Below, in pieces: positions 1 to 8,187 of a stretch of DNA of 64,000 bases (position 1 is its first letter; every line of letters begins with the position of its first letter). The position numbers were made by a program, and so were the translations under genes. This DNA comes from UBA6054 sp963975575. Lineage in GTDB: Bacteria > Planctomycetota > Phycisphaerae > Phycisphaerales > UBA1924. The DNA is taken from assembly GCA_963975575.1 (NCBI GenBank), contig CAXBHL010000005.1, positions 1-64,000 of the forward strand. Reading direction: 5' to 3'. A model generated the notes under the pieces. The model worked only from the letters and a program-made list of their open reading frames with translations. It did not search any database and was not told the origin of the DNA.

Positions 1-32
1 CCTCCCCCCTCCCCCCTCACCCCGGAAAGCCC

Positions 33-1001
33 TTGGGACTGCTCTACGCGGGAATCGACGAAGCCGGGTACGGGCCGATGCTCGGCCCGCTGTGCGTTGG
101 CATGGCGGTGTTCCGCGTGTCGGACTGGGCGCCCGGCGATCCGGCCCCGGACCTGTGGGACCGGCTCGCCCCGGCGGTGGTCCGCACACCGAAGGAGGCC
201 GCCAAAGGCGGCGTCCCGGTGGGCGATTCCAAGAAGCTCAAGCTCTCCAACCAGTCCGCCACGCGGCACCCGCTGACGCACCTCGAGCGCGGCGTGCTCG
301 CCTTGCTCGGTGCCCGCGACGGCGACCCGCCCGCGGCCGACGCCGACCTGTTCACCACTCTGGGCGCACGGATCGGCGACGGGCCCTGGTACGCGGGCGA
401 TCCCGGGCCGCTGCCCTGCGCCGGGACGGCGGGGATGATCCGGATCGACGCGGCCCAGGTCCGGGCGGCCATGGCCCGTGCGGGCATCGAACTGGTCGCG
501 CTGCGGGTGCTGGTCTACGACGAGCCGGGGTTCAACCGGATGCTGGCCGAGAAGCGATCGAAGGCGGCGGTGGTCGAGGCCGGGCTCGAGGCGCACCTGT
601 GCGCCGCTCGGGACGCGGCGGCGGGCGGGACCGACGCGCTGCGGGTCGTCGCGGACCGGCAGAGCGGACGAACGCGGTACGGCGGCGTGCTCGGGCGGGT
701 GTTCGGGTCGGTCGAGCCGGACGAGGAATCGGCCCGGGCCAGCCGCTACCGGGTGGACGGGGACCACGGGGTCATCCTGCACTCCGAGGCCGAGGACGCG
801 CACCTGCCGGTGGCGCTGGCGTCGATGGCGGCCAAGCTGGTCCGCGAGCTGGCCATGGCCCGGTTCAACCGGTACTGGGGGGCCCGCGTGCCGGAGCTGA
901 AGCCCACGGCCGGCTACGTGCAGGACGCGCGGCGGTGGCTGGGGGACGTCGAAGGCGTGATCTCCGACGCGGAGCGGGCCAGCGTGGTGCGGCTGGCATG
1001 A
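33..1001 (+). CDS. RNase HII-like RNase H-fold nuclease
   Basis: The 322-residue protein resembles ribonuclease HII, which nicks RNA in RNA-DNA hybrids. The N-terminal GIDEAGYGPMLGP (residues 7-19) matches the RNase HII GIDEAGRGP motif, GDSKKL (64-69) matches its conserved DSKKL loop, and a late ASMAAK segment matches the AASI-AK helix. The acidic set D9, E10, D208 and D255 fits the DEDD metal site. It is longer than ordinary RNase HII (about 200-250 residues) and has Tyr where the family has Arg in the first motif, so it is a divergent subfamily rather than plain rnhB. The TTG start follows a GGAAAG site and puts the motif at its usual N-terminal place; the frame is open to the window edge, so an earlier start cannot be excluded. 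The stop overlaps the ribD start by ATGA. Confidence 0.75.
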   Translation: MGLLYAGIDEAGYGPMLGPLCVGMAVFRVSDWAPGDPAPDLWDRLAPAVVRTPKEAAKGGVPVGDSKKLKLSNQSATRHPLTHLERGVLALLGARDGDPPAADADLFTTLGARIGDGPWYAGDPGPLPCAGTAGMIRIDAAQVRAAMARAGIELVALRVLVYDEPGFNRMLAEKRSKAAVVEAGLEAHLCAARDAAAGGTDALRVVADRQSGRTRYGGVLGRVFGSVEPDEESARASRYRVDGDHGVILHSEAEDAHLPVALASMAAKLVRELAMARFNRYWGARVPELKPTAGYVQDARRWLGDVEGVISDAERASVVRLA

Positions 1002-2122
1002 GCGCGGCGGAGGCGGACAGGCTGGCGGGCCGGATGCTGGACCGGGCGGCGTGGGTCGCAGTGCGGGCGGCGGGGGACGTCGAGCCGAATCCGCTCGTCG
1101 GCTGCGTGATCGCCCGGGGCGCCCGGGTCATCGGGATCGGGCACCACGCCAGGTTCGGGCAACTGCACGCCGAGCGGGCGGCGCTGGCGGACTGCCGGCG
1201 GCGGGGCGAGGATCCGCGGGGGGCGACGGTGTATTGCACGCTGGAGCCGTGCCGGCACACGGGCAGGCAGCCGCCGTGCACGGAGGCGTTGATCGAGGCC
1301 GGGGTGGCGCGGGTGGTGTACGCGCGGTCGGATCCGGGTGCGGAATCGGGCGGTGGGCACCGGGTGCTGGCGGATGCCGGTATCGCGTGGGAATGCTCGG
1401 CGGCGAGTGTGGCGGCGACGCGGCTGTCGGATCCGTTTGTGCACCGGACGCGGACGGGGCTGCCGTGGGTGATCGCCAAGTGGGCGCAGACGATCGACGG
1501 GAAGATCGCGACGCGGACGGGGGAGAGCCAGTGGATCACGGGGCCTCTGATGCGCCGGCGGGTGCACCGGCTGCGGGCGCGGGTGGACGCGGTGCTGGTG
1601 GGGATGGGGACGGTCGGGGCGGACGATCCGATGCTGACGGCCCGGGGCGTGCGGCGGGTGCGTCGCGTGGCGAGCCGGGTTGTGCTCGATACGGATGGGC
1701 GGCTGGACGACTCGTCGGCGCTGGTGCGCACGGCGGGGGACGTGCCGACGGTGGTGGTGACGGCTTCGGAGCGGTTGTACCCGGTTCCGGTGCGGGTGCT
1801 GCGGGTCGGGCGCGGGGCGGGCGGGGTGGATGTCAGAGAGACGTTGGGGCGGCTGTGGACGGAGATGGGGGTGGCGACGGTGCTGGTGGAGGCGGGGCCG
1901 CGGGTGCTGGGGTCGCTGCTGGGGGCGGGGCTGGTGAACGAGGCGTTCGTGCACGTGGCGCCGATGGTGCTGGGCGACGCGGAGTCGCGCGGCAGCGTGG
2001 TGGGTCTGGAGGCGCCGCGGCTCTCGGACGCGGCGCGATTTGATCTGGTGCGATCGAAGGTGGTGGGGGGCGACGTGGAGCTGTGGCTGCGGAGGCCGGT
2101 GGCGGGGGGCGGGGGGGGCTGA
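998..2122 (+). CDS. ribD: RibD: bifunctional pyrimidine deaminase/reductase of riboflavin synthesis
   Basis: This enzyme deaminates the pyrimidine product of GTP cyclohydrolase II and reduces its ribosyl side chain, the second and third steps of riboflavin synthesis in the cytoplasm. Residues 1 to about 150 are a cytidine-deaminase-type domain with HAE (H57, E59) and PCRHTGRQPPC (C85, C94) as zinc and proton-transfer residues. From about residue 155 the reductase domain shows WVIAKWAQTIDGKIAT and a late LVEAGPRVLGSLL segment. At 374 residues it has the normal family length. Its ATG overlaps the preceding stop, so the two genes are probably translated together. No other riboflavin genes are nearby. 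It ends one base before the convergent phosphatase gene. Confidence 0.95.
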   Translation: MSAAEADRLAGRMLDRAAWVAVRAAGDVEPNPLVGCVIARGARVIGIGHHARFGQLHAERAALADCRRRGEDPRGATVYCTLEPCRHTGRQPPCTEALIEAGVARVVYARSDPGAESGGGHRVLADAGIAWECSAASVAATRLSDPFVHRTRTGLPWVIAKWAQTIDGKIATRTGESQWITGPLMRRRVHRLRARVDAVLVGMGTVGADDPMLTARGVRRVRRVASRVVLDTDGRLDDSSALVRTAGDVPTVVVTASERLYPVPVRVLRVGRGAGGVDVRETLGRLWTEMGVATVLVEAGPRVLGSLLGAGLVNEAFVHVAPMVLGDAESRGSVVGLEAPRLSDAARFDLVRSKVVGGDVELWLRRPVAGGGGG

Positions 2123-2123
2123 C

Positions 2124-3542
2124 TTAGAGGTTGGCGAGGGCGGGGGGCAGGTCGAGGGCCTTTGCCAGGACGGCGTGGGTCTTGTCGATGCGCATCATGG
2201 GGGGCATGTTCTCGGCGCCGGGGCCGATGGAGGTCTGCTCGACGAAGTCGGCGGTGTGGTTGCCGCTGATGAACGCGACGCCGCAGTGGTTGGCGAGCAC
2301 GGATCCGAGCGGGCCGAATGATTTGTCGGCGCTTCGGTAGGGGATGATGGACTCGCCCTCGCGCCAGCGGGTGACGGTGGCGAGTTCTGCGTCGGTGAGT
2401 TCGACCCCGGTGGCTTCGAGGATGATGCGGCGGTGGTCTTCGGCGGTGGAGACGCCGGGTTCGTAGCGGTCGTTGATCCAGTCGAACGAGCGGCGCCGGT
2501 CTGCGAGGGTGGCGAACTTCTTGGCGCCGGTGGAGAGGTAGTCGGTCAGGCCCGGGTTGGCGTTGGCGTGGTCGGTGGTGGTGACGACGAGGGTGTCGTC
2601 GCGCCCTGCGGCGAAGTCGAGGGCCACCCCGAGGGCGTCGTCGAAGGCGATCTGGTCGTGGATCAGGGCTCCGGCGTCGTTGTTGTGGGCGGCGTGGTCG
2701 ACGCGGCCGCCCTCGATCTGGAGGACGAAGCCGTCCGGGCGGGCGGCCAGGCGGTTGATGGCGGCGGCGGCCATCTCGGCGAGGCTGGGCTGGTCGGTGC
2801 GGTCGACCTCGTAGTCCATCTGGCCGCGGGCGAAGACGCCGACGAGGTTGTGGCCCTGCGCGGGCGGCAGTGCGAGCAGGGCGTCGCGGTCGAAGACTGG
2901 TGTGAAATCGCTATTGGCGGCGATGACCTCGTCGGTGAAGAAGCGGCGGCCGCCGCCGAGGAGGACGTCGTAGCCGCGTTGGATCATCTGGGCGGCGATG
3001 GCGGGCTCGTCGGATCGGCCCTTGTCGATGTTGCACGCCCAGCCGGCGGGGGTGGCGTGGGAGAGGGTGCAGGTGGTGACGAGGCCGGTGGCCTTGCCGG
3101 CGCGGCGGGCGTGGTGGAGGATGGGCTCGGGGCGGCGGGCGTCGGGGGTGACGCCGATGGCGCCGTTGAAGACGAGTTCGCCGATGCCCCAGGCGGTGGA
3201 GGCGGCGGCGGAGTCGGTGACGAGCGAGTTGGCCGAGGCGGTGTCGATGACGCTGCGTCGGACGCCGGGCTCGGCGAAGAGCTGCCACCAGCGGGAGCGG
3301 CGGCCTTCGGTGTGGCGGAGGAGCAGGTCGGCGAGGGTGAGGGTGCCGGTGCTCATGCCGTCGGAGACGAGGAAGATGAGGTTTCGGGCGTGTCGCGGCC
3401 GGATGATCTCGGGCTGGCGGGCCGCGTCGGCGGTGCCGGTCAGGCCGAGTGCGGCGGCGGTGGCGACGCCCGTGCCGAGGAAGTCGCGTCGGGAGACTCC
3501 GCGGCGAGCGGCGGGGTCCGGCTGGCGTGGGCGGTCGGTCAT
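2124..3542 (-). CDS. Alkaline phosphatase with Tat signal
   Basis: A 472-residue PhoA-superfamily phosphomonoesterase. The N terminus carries SRRDFLG (17-23) followed by a hydrophobic alanine-rich stretch, a twin-arginine export signal, so it probably acts in the periplasm. LVSDGMS (58-64) supplies the first metal-binding Asp, and VTDSAAASTAW (108-118) holds the nucleophile S111 in the same context as E. coli PhoA. QIEGGRVDHAAHNND and TTDHANANPG give the remaining zinc ligands, with another His in a late GNHTADF. The start at 3542 has no Shine-Dalgarno site but has TACACT 5 nt upstream, consistent with a leaderless transcript. The frame stays open far upstream, but that stretch is only arginine/proline-rich shadow sequence. 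Phosphate control would be typical of the family; I see no Pho box. Confidence 0.92.
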   Translation of the reverse strand: MTDRPRQPDPAARRGVSRRDFLGTGVATAAALGLTGTADAARQPEIIRPRHARNLIFLVSDGMSTGTLTLADLLLRHTEGRRSRWWQLFAEPGVRRSVIDTASANSLVTDSAAASTAWGIGELVFNGAIGVTPDARRPEPILHHARRAGKATGLVTTCTLSHATPAGWACNIDKGRSDEPAIAAQMIQRGYDVLLGGGRRFFTDEVIAANSDFTPVFDRDALLALPPAQGHNLVGVFARGQMDYEVDRTDQPSLAEMAAAAINRLAARPDGFVLQIEGGRVDHAAHNNDAGALIHDQIAFDDALGVALDFAAGRDDTLVVTTTDHANANPGLTDYLSTGAKKFATLADRRRSFDWINDRYEPGVSTAEDHRRIILEATGVELTDAELATVTRWREGESIIPYRSADKSFGPLGSVLANHCGVAFISGNHTADFVEQTSIGPGAENMPPMMRIDKTHAVLAKALDLPPALANL

Positions 3543-3547
3543 GCCAG

Positions 3548-3553
3548 AGTGTA
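3548..3553 (-). promoter_or_regulatory. -10 element TACACT for leaderless alkaline phosphatase mRNA
   Basis: Read on the minus strand, TACACT is followed by CTGGC and then the ATG at 3542. It fits TANNNT with 5 nt to the start codon, and no Shine-Dalgarno sequence is present. Eight other genes in the window have the same arrangement. Confidence 0.55.
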
Positions 3554-3577
3554 ACTCGCGCCGGGCGGCGCGGGGGT

Positions 3578-4168
3578 TCAGGTTTGGTTCAGCGTGCCCG
3601 GGTGCGAGTCTTCCGGTGCGTCGGTTGGTGTGTTGGTTGGTGTGTCTGTTGATGTGCTTGGGGCGTTTTTCCGGTCGGGCGTGGGCGATTGCGGGATCGC
3701 ATGGCCGGAGTCCGCGTCGTGCGTCGGGAATGGTTCGTGGCGGGCGGGGGTGGTGTTCGGAGTGGAATCCGGGCTGGAGTCGTGGGCGTTGTCGGCGCTG
3801 CTGTCGGGGTGGGTCGGATCCGCGGGTTCGGGGGGCGTGTCGGGTTTGAGGCGGAGGACCGCGGCGGCGGCGCGGCGGACGGTCTCGGTGTGCGTGGGTG
3901 TGGTGGGGGGCTGGGCGGCGACGGCGTCGAGGGTGCGCAGGGCGCGGGCCTGCATGGCGGGGAGCATGGCGTCGGCGCGGGCGGCCTGGATGGCGCGCAT
4001 GCACTCGACGTTGTGGCGGAAGTGTGCGGAGTCTGTCACCGCCCGGAGCTGCGTGAGATCGAGGCCGTGGCGGTGGCAGACCTCGAACGCGTGCATGTCG
4101 GGGTTGAGGATGTCGGCGAAGAGTTCGGTGGTGAGGAGGGGGGCGGCGTGGTGGGTTTGGGTGTGCAT
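3578..4168 (-). CDS. Orphan protein with helical N terminus and disordered tail
   Basis: I do not recognise this 196-residue protein. Residues 1-100 look helical and soluble; they contain His- and Ala-rich segments such as VCHRHGLDLTQLRAV and a run resembling small DNA-binding or adaptor proteins. From about residue 115 the chain is low complexity, rich in Pro, Thr, Asp and Ser, with short repeats of the TPTNTPTD type, so it is probably disordered. There is no signal peptide or membrane segment. It stands alone between alkaline phosphatase and cardiolipin synthase on the same strand. The ATG lacks a Shine-Dalgarno site but has a TTGCGT-N16-TACGCT promoter ending 6 nt before it, which supports both the gene and its start. 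Confidence 0.6.
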   Translation of the reverse strand: MHTQTHHAAPLLTTELFADILNPDMHAFEVCHRHGLDLTQLRAVTDSAHFRHNVECMRAIQAARADAMLPAMQARALRTLDAVAAQPPTTPTHTETVRRAAAAVLRLKPDTPPEPADPTHPDSSADNAHDSSPDSTPNTTPARHEPFPTHDADSGHAIPQSPTPDRKNAPSTSTDTPTNTPTDAPEDSHPGTLNQT

Positions 4169-4174
4169 GGGCCG

Positions 4175-4202
4175 AGCGTACCGGCGGGGCGGCGGGACGC
4201 AA
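4175..4202 (-). promoter_or_regulatory. Promoter TTGCGT-N16-TACGCT, leaderless start
   Basis: On the minus strand TTGCGT (4202-4197) and TACGCT (4180-4175) are 16 nt apart, and the -10 ends 6 nt before the ATG at 4168. This would make transcription begin at or next to the start codon. It is the clearest case in the window where both boxes accompany the leaderless arrangement. Confidence 0.55.
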
Positions 4203-4320
4203 GGGGCGGTGCGCGCAGTTCCACGAAACAGCGCACGGATGCGTACATCGGGCGGTTCGGGCTGACGGGGTGGTGTCAGTGGGGGGTGCGGGGCTCATCC
4301 GGTTCGGGCGGGGCCCGAAC

Positions 4321-4344
4321 GGAGGGCTGGAAGCCCTCCGCTCC
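4321..4344. repeat. Palindromic repeat GGAGGGCT-GGA-AGCCCTCC, copy 1
   Basis: The 24-nt element GGAGGGCT GGA AGCCCTCC GCTCC is a perfect 8-bp hairpin with a 3-nt loop and a fixed GCTCC tail. An identical copy lies at 8137-8160. This copy ends 36 bp beyond the stop codon of the minus-strand cardiolipin synthase gene. It may be a REP-like element or a transcription end structure. Confidence 0.7.
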
Positions 4345-4379
4345 GGGGAGCGCGGGGGCGGGTTGTCAGGCCGGGGGGG

Positions 4380-5651
4380 TCAGAGCTGGTGGCGGAGGAG
4401 TGCGGCGGCGTGTTCTGCGACGCGTTCGCGGACGGGGCGGGTGCGCCAGTCCTCGTGGGTGATGCGCTGCGCGTCGGCGAGGTCTGTCTCAAAGTGTTCG
4501 ATGAGGGTGGCGGCGAGCGGGGCGTGCTGGGCGTTGAGGTTGACCTCGTCGTTGAGGCGGAAGGAGCGGTGGTCGAAGTTGGCCGATCCGACGCAGGTCC
4601 AGGACCCGTCGATGACCATGAACTTGCAGTGGTACATGGCGGGCTGGTACTCGTGGATCTGCACGCCCGCCTCGAGCAGGCGTCCCCATCCGGCGCGGGA
4701 GGCGCGGCGGACGACCGTCTTGTCGATGTGGGGGCCGGGGACGATGACGCGGACGCGGACACCGCGGCGGCGGGCGTCGAGGAGGGCTTCGGTGGTGAGC
4801 TGGTCGGGCACGAAGTAGGCGGTTGCGATGCGGATGTCCTCGCGTGCCGCGGCGATGGAGAGCAGGAAGAGCAGGCGGGCGCTCTCGCTGCCCTGATCGG
4901 CGGAACTCATGAAGACGTGGGCGGGGGCGTCGCCGGCGGGTTCGAGGGGCGGGAAGTAGTCGCGGGCGTGGAGGACGTCGCTGTGGGTTTTGAGCCAGTT
5001 GTCCATGAAGGCGCGCTGGAGCTGGACGACGGCGGGGCCGCGGAGGCGGAAGTGGGTGTCGCGCCATTCGCCGGGGTGGCGGGCGTTTCCGAGCCACGGG
5101 TCGGCGATGCCCACGCCGCCGGTGAAGCCGGTGTGCCCGTCGGTGACGAGGATCTTTCGGTGGGTGCGGTGGTTGGCGTTGGCGAGGTTGTACCAGCGGG
5201 CGCGGTGGTAGCGTTCGACGGTGACGCCGGCCCGTCGGAGGGTCTCGATGATGCTCTGGTCCATCTTCTTGCTGCCGAACCAGTCAAGGATGACGTGGAC
5301 GCGGACGCCCGCGCGGGCGCGCTCGGCCAGCGCGTCGGCGAAGCGGTGCCCGATGCGGCCGTTCCAGTAGATGAACGTCTCGAAGGTGATGGTGTGGCGG
5401 GCGGCGGCGATGGCTTGGAGCATGGGCGGGAAGATCTCGTCGCCGTTGCGGTAGGCGGTGATCTCGTTGCCGTCGGACAGGGACGAGCCGAGGATGGCCC
5501 CGACGCTGCGGCGGAACTGCTCGTCGCCGGCGCGGTGGATGGGATCGACCTTGTGCTCGATGCGTTTCTCGCGCCGGCCGAAGGCCCGGGCGACGAGCAT
5601 GGCGGCCGCGGTGGCGGCGGCGGTGATCAGGACGGTGAGCCAGGTGGGCAT
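4380..5651 (-). CDS. cls: Cardiolipin synthase (phospholipase D family)
   Basis: The 423-residue protein joins two phosphatidylglycerol molecules (or a related pair) into cardiolipin at the inner membrane. An N-terminal membrane segment spans about residues 4-23. Two HKD catalytic motifs are present: HRTHRKILVTDG in the middle of the chain and YHCKFMVIDG near the C terminus, the latter followed by SANFDHRSF. The overall arrangement, including the late NDEVNLN, matches bacterial Cls. It has one membrane segment instead of the two common in E. coli ClsA, which places it nearer the ClsB-like or short Cls forms. The ATG follows a weak upstream region with neither a strong Shine-Dalgarno site nor a TANNNT box. 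Confidence 0.88.
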   Translation of the reverse strand: MPTWLTVLITAAATAAAMLVARAFGRREKRIEHKVDPIHRAGDEQFRRSVGAILGSSLSDGNEITAYRNGDEIFPPMLQAIAAARHTITFETFIYWNGRIGHRFADALAERARAGVRVHVILDWFGSKKMDQSIIETLRRAGVTVERYHRARWYNLANANHRTHRKILVTDGHTGFTGGVGIADPWLGNARHPGEWRDTHFRLRGPAVVQLQRAFMDNWLKTHSDVLHARDYFPPLEPAGDAPAHVFMSSADQGSESARLLFLLSIAAAREDIRIATAYFVPDQLTTEALLDARRRGVRVRVIVPGPHIDKTVVRRASRAGWGRLLEAGVQIHEYQPAMYHCKFMVIDGSWTCVGSANFDHRSFRLNDEVNLNAQHAPLAATLIEHFETDLADAQRITHEDWRTRPVRERVAEHAAALLRHQL

Positions 5652-5692
5652 GGGTGGTCCCGGGCGGGTCGGTGGGGGTCGCTGTCAGGGGT

Positions 5693-6865
5693 TCATCTGG
5701 ACCAGAAGCGGGCGTCTTTCTGGACGACGGCGGCGGCCTTGGTGCCCTCGGCGCGGACGATCAGCTCGGTGCAGGGGGCGGTGTGGGGCTCTTTGATCAT
5801 GGCGAAGGCGATCGAGGCGGCCGAGAGCATCGGCGAGACGGTCGAGCTGGTGACGACACCGACGGGGTTGCCCTCGGGGTCGGCGGCGGAGAAAACATGG
5901 TTGCCCGCGCTGGGCAGCGGGGCGTCGGTGTCGGCGTCGGGCGGTGTGACGCGGAGGGGCGTGACGCCCTGCTTGCGGGCCTTGCGGGCGTCCATGCGGG
6001 CGACGACCTCCTGGCCGAGGTAGCAGCCCTTGCGGAAGTCGACGCGGTCTTGGATGACGCCGCTCTCGGCGGGGAGGTTGTCCGGGCCGAAGTCGACGTT
6101 GAACAGGGGGTGGCCGGCCTCGATGCGGGCGGTGTTGATGGCGAACCAGCCGGCGGGCCGGGGCGCGGGGACCCCGCCCCCCGCCCCTCCCGCCCCCCCC
6201 GCCCCCCCGGGTGGTGCGAGCAGCGCGTCGTAGACGGCCTCGGCGCGGTCGCGGGGGACGGTGATGGTCAGGCCGGGGTCGCCGGTCAGGTCCCGGCGGT
6301 CGGCGACGACGGGGGTGCCGGCGATGGTGCACGCGGCGTTGCGGCCCGGGGCGAGTTCGGCGAGATCTGGGTCGGACGCGGCGGCGGCGAGGATGGCCAG
6401 GGCGGCGGGGCCGTGGAGGGCGAGGTGGTGGAGGCTGGCGGAGGCGTCTTCGAAGACGCAGTCTTCGGCGAAGACGTAGTTGGACAGGGCCTGGGCGGTG
6501 GTCGCGGCGAGGTGGCGGTCGAGGGCGATGAGCAGGTGATCGTCCCGGGCGGCGATGGCCAGGTCGGCGTCGATGCGGCCTTTGCGGCTGAGCCAGAAGG
6601 AGCGGCGGGTGTGGCCGGGCTCGAGGTCGATGACCTTCTGGGTGACCATGTTGTTCAGGAAGGAGCGTCGGTCGGCGCCGCGGACGATGAGGGTGGCGGT
6701 GTGGGCCTGGTCGAAGAGGACGGCGGACTTGCGGAGGGCGGCGTATTCGAGGCCGACCTCCTCGAAGGCCCCGACGACGTCGACGGCGTGTTCGGCGGAG
6801 CCGTAGGGAAGGAGGAGGGCGTCCGAGTCGGCGTAGCGGTGGTGGAGGGGGCTCTGGGCGGGCAT
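5693..6865 (-). CDS. ygfZ: YgfZ/GcvT-like folate-binding protein
   Basis: This 390-residue protein belongs to the tetrahydrofolate-binding YgfZ family, which supports repair or assembly of iron-sulfur enzymes. The diagnostic motif KGCYLGQEVVAR is present in the C-terminal half, and the N terminus has the aminomethyltransferase-type fold with SFLNNMVTQ. A Pro/Gly/Ala insert (APPGGAGGAGGAGGGVPAP) sits in the middle, written by runs of seven C on the plus strand. The start at 6865 (MPAQSPLHHRY) is preceded by TACCCT and 5 nt, with no Shine-Dalgarno site. Upstream in-frame sequence is only the shadow of the divergent peptidase gene, so the shorter start is preferred. Confidence 0.87.
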   Translation of the reverse strand: MPAQSPLHHRYADSDALLLPYGSAEHAVDVVGAFEEVGLEYAALRKSAVLFDQAHTATLIVRGADRRSFLNNMVTQKVIDLEPGHTRRSFWLSRKGRIDADLAIAARDDHLLIALDRHLAATTAQALSNYVFAEDCVFEDASASLHHLALHGPAALAILAAAASDPDLAELAPGRNAACTIAGTPVVADRRDLTGDPGLTITVPRDRAEAVYDALLAPPGGAGGAGGAGGGVPAPRPAGWFAINTARIEAGHPLFNVDFGPDNLPAESGVIQDRVDFRKGCYLGQEVVARMDARKARKQGVTPLRVTPPDADTDAPLPSAGNHVFSAADPEGNPVGVVTSSTVSPMLSAASIAFAMIKEPHTAPCTELIVRAEGTKAAAVVQKDARFWSR

Positions 6866-6870
6866 GGGGA

Positions 6871-6876
6871 AGGGTA
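6871..6876 (-). promoter_or_regulatory. -10 element TACCCT for leaderless ygfZ mRNA
   Basis: On the minus strand TACCCT is followed by TCCCC and the ATG at 6865, a spacing of 5 nt with no ribosome-binding site. No convincing -35 box is visible. Confidence 0.5.
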
Positions 6877-6968
6877 GATGCGGCTTCAGGCCGAGGGGCG
6901 GGGGGGTCGCTACCCTTTGGGCCCGCCGGGGCGGCGCGTCGGCGTCGCGGGCGGATTGGTTCCTTGTG

Positions 6969-8051
6969 ATGGAGTACCGCGTGAACATCGATCTGCTGAA
7001 GCGTCTTTGTGAGACCCCCGGCGTGCCGGGGCGTGAGGAGCGTGTTCGCGCGCTGATCCAGAAGGAAGTCAAGGGGTTGTTCGATTCGGTGGAGGCGGAC
7101 CCTCTGGGGAACCTGATCTGCCGGCGGTCGCCGCGGGGGGCGAAGGGGAAGAAATCGACGTCGAAGGCGAAGGCCCGGACGGTGATGCAGCTGTGCCACA
7201 TGGACGAGATCGGGTTTTACGTGTCGAGCATCGATGACAAGGGGTTCCTGTGGGTGAACCCGGCGGGGGGCTTCGACCCGCGGAACCTGTTCTCGCGCCG
7301 GGTGCTGGTGTGCACCGAGGACGGGGACTACAAGGGCGTGATGAACCCGGGCGGGCGTCCGGTGCACATCTCGAGCCAGGAGGATCGCAAGAAGATCCCC
7401 GAGCCGAAGGAGTTCTTCGTTGACACCGGCATGACGGCGGCGCAGGTGAACAAGAAGTTCCGGATCGGCGACTACATCGTGATGGACGAGCCGCTGATCG
7501 AGATCGGCACGAAGGTGGTGTCCAAGGCGCTGGACAACCGCGTGGCGTGCTGGCTGGGCATCGAGTCGGTGCGGGCGCTGGACAAGGCGGGGACGGCGCA
7601 CGACTGCGAGATCGTGGTGGCGTTCACGGTGCAGGAGGAGGTCGGGCTGCGGGGCGCGAAGACGGCGTCGTACGCGGTGCGGCCGGACATCGGGCTGGGC
7701 ATCGACGTGACGCTGGCGTGCGATACGCCGGGGGTTCCGGCGGCCGAGTCGGTGACGACGCACGGCAAGGGTTTCGGGCTGCACGTCAAGGACGGCAGTT
7801 TCATCTCGGACTACGAGTTGACGGAGACCGTGGAGAAACTGGCCAAGAAGAAGCGGATCCCGTACCAGCGGACGATCCTGGGCGCGGGCGGGCAGGACGG
7901 GGCGGCGGCGCAGCAGGCCGCGGCCGGCGCGAAGGCGGTGGGGATCACCGTCGGGACGCGGTACATCCACACGGTGACCGAGATGATCGACAAGAAGGAC
8001 CTGCAGGCGGCCTGCGACGTGCTGGCGGCGTTGATGGGCGAGTTGAAGTAA
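6969..8051 (+). CDS. M42-family aminopeptidase
   Basis: A 360-residue cytoplasmic metallo-aminopeptidase of the M42 (FrvX/PepA-like, formerly endoglucanase M) family, which trims N-terminal residues from peptides as a large oligomer. All metal and catalytic markers are visible in order: CHMDEIG (His, Asp), ALDNR (bridging Asp), FTVQEEVGLRGA (catalytic Glu pair), GIDVTLA (Asp) and RYIHTVTEM (His). AGGQDGAAAQQ is the conserved glycine-rich loop before the last His. The ATG at 6969 begins MEYRVNID; the frame is open farther upstream, but that part covers the intergenic region. The gene is divergent from ygfZ and ends in a strong terminator. Confidence 0.93.
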   Translation: MEYRVNIDLLKRLCETPGVPGREERVRALIQKEVKGLFDSVEADPLGNLICRRSPRGAKGKKSTSKAKARTVMQLCHMDEIGFYVSSIDDKGFLWVNPAGGFDPRNLFSRRVLVCTEDGDYKGVMNPGGRPVHISSQEDRKKIPEPKEFFVDTGMTAAQVNKKFRIGDYIVMDEPLIEIGTKVVSKALDNRVACWLGIESVRALDKAGTAHDCEIVVAFTVQEEVGLRGAKTASYAVRPDIGLGIDVTLACDTPGVPAAESVTTHGKGFGLHVKDGSFISDYELTETVEKLAKKKRIPYQRTILGAGGQDGAAAQQAAAGAKAVGITVGTRYIHTVTEMIDKKDLQAACDVLAALMGELK

Positions 8052-8074
8052 GGGTTCTTCTGTTTGCAAATGAG

Positions 8075-8108
8075 AAACGCCGGCCTCTGGGGGCCGGCGT
8101 TTTTGTTT
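8075..8108 (+). terminator. Rho-independent terminator after the M42 peptidase gene
   Basis: An 11-bp stem AAACGCCGGCC / GGCCGGCGTTT with a 6-nt loop is followed by further T residues. It begins 24 nt after the stop codon. Confidence 0.9.
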
Positions 8109-8136
8109 GGGATTGTGATCGGCCGGTTGGGCCGAC

Positions 8137-8160
8137 GGAGGGCTGGAAGCCCTCCGCTCC
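8137..8160. repeat. Palindromic repeat GGAGGGCT-GGA-AGCCCTCC, copy 2
   Basis: Identical over 24 nt to the element at 4321-4344, including the GCTCC tail. It ends 28 bp beyond the stop of the minus-strand dps gene, the same placement as copy 1 relative to cls, and lies past the terminator of the convergent peptidase gene. Confidence 0.7.
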
Positions 8161-8187
8161 TAGGAGGTGGAAGGGGGGTTTAGGGGG

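Noticed and set aside
3578..4168. Phage terminase small-subunit or phage remnant reading of the orphan protein.
   Set aside because: No other phage gene, integrase or att-like repeat is nearby, and the N-terminal region shows no clear terminase motif.
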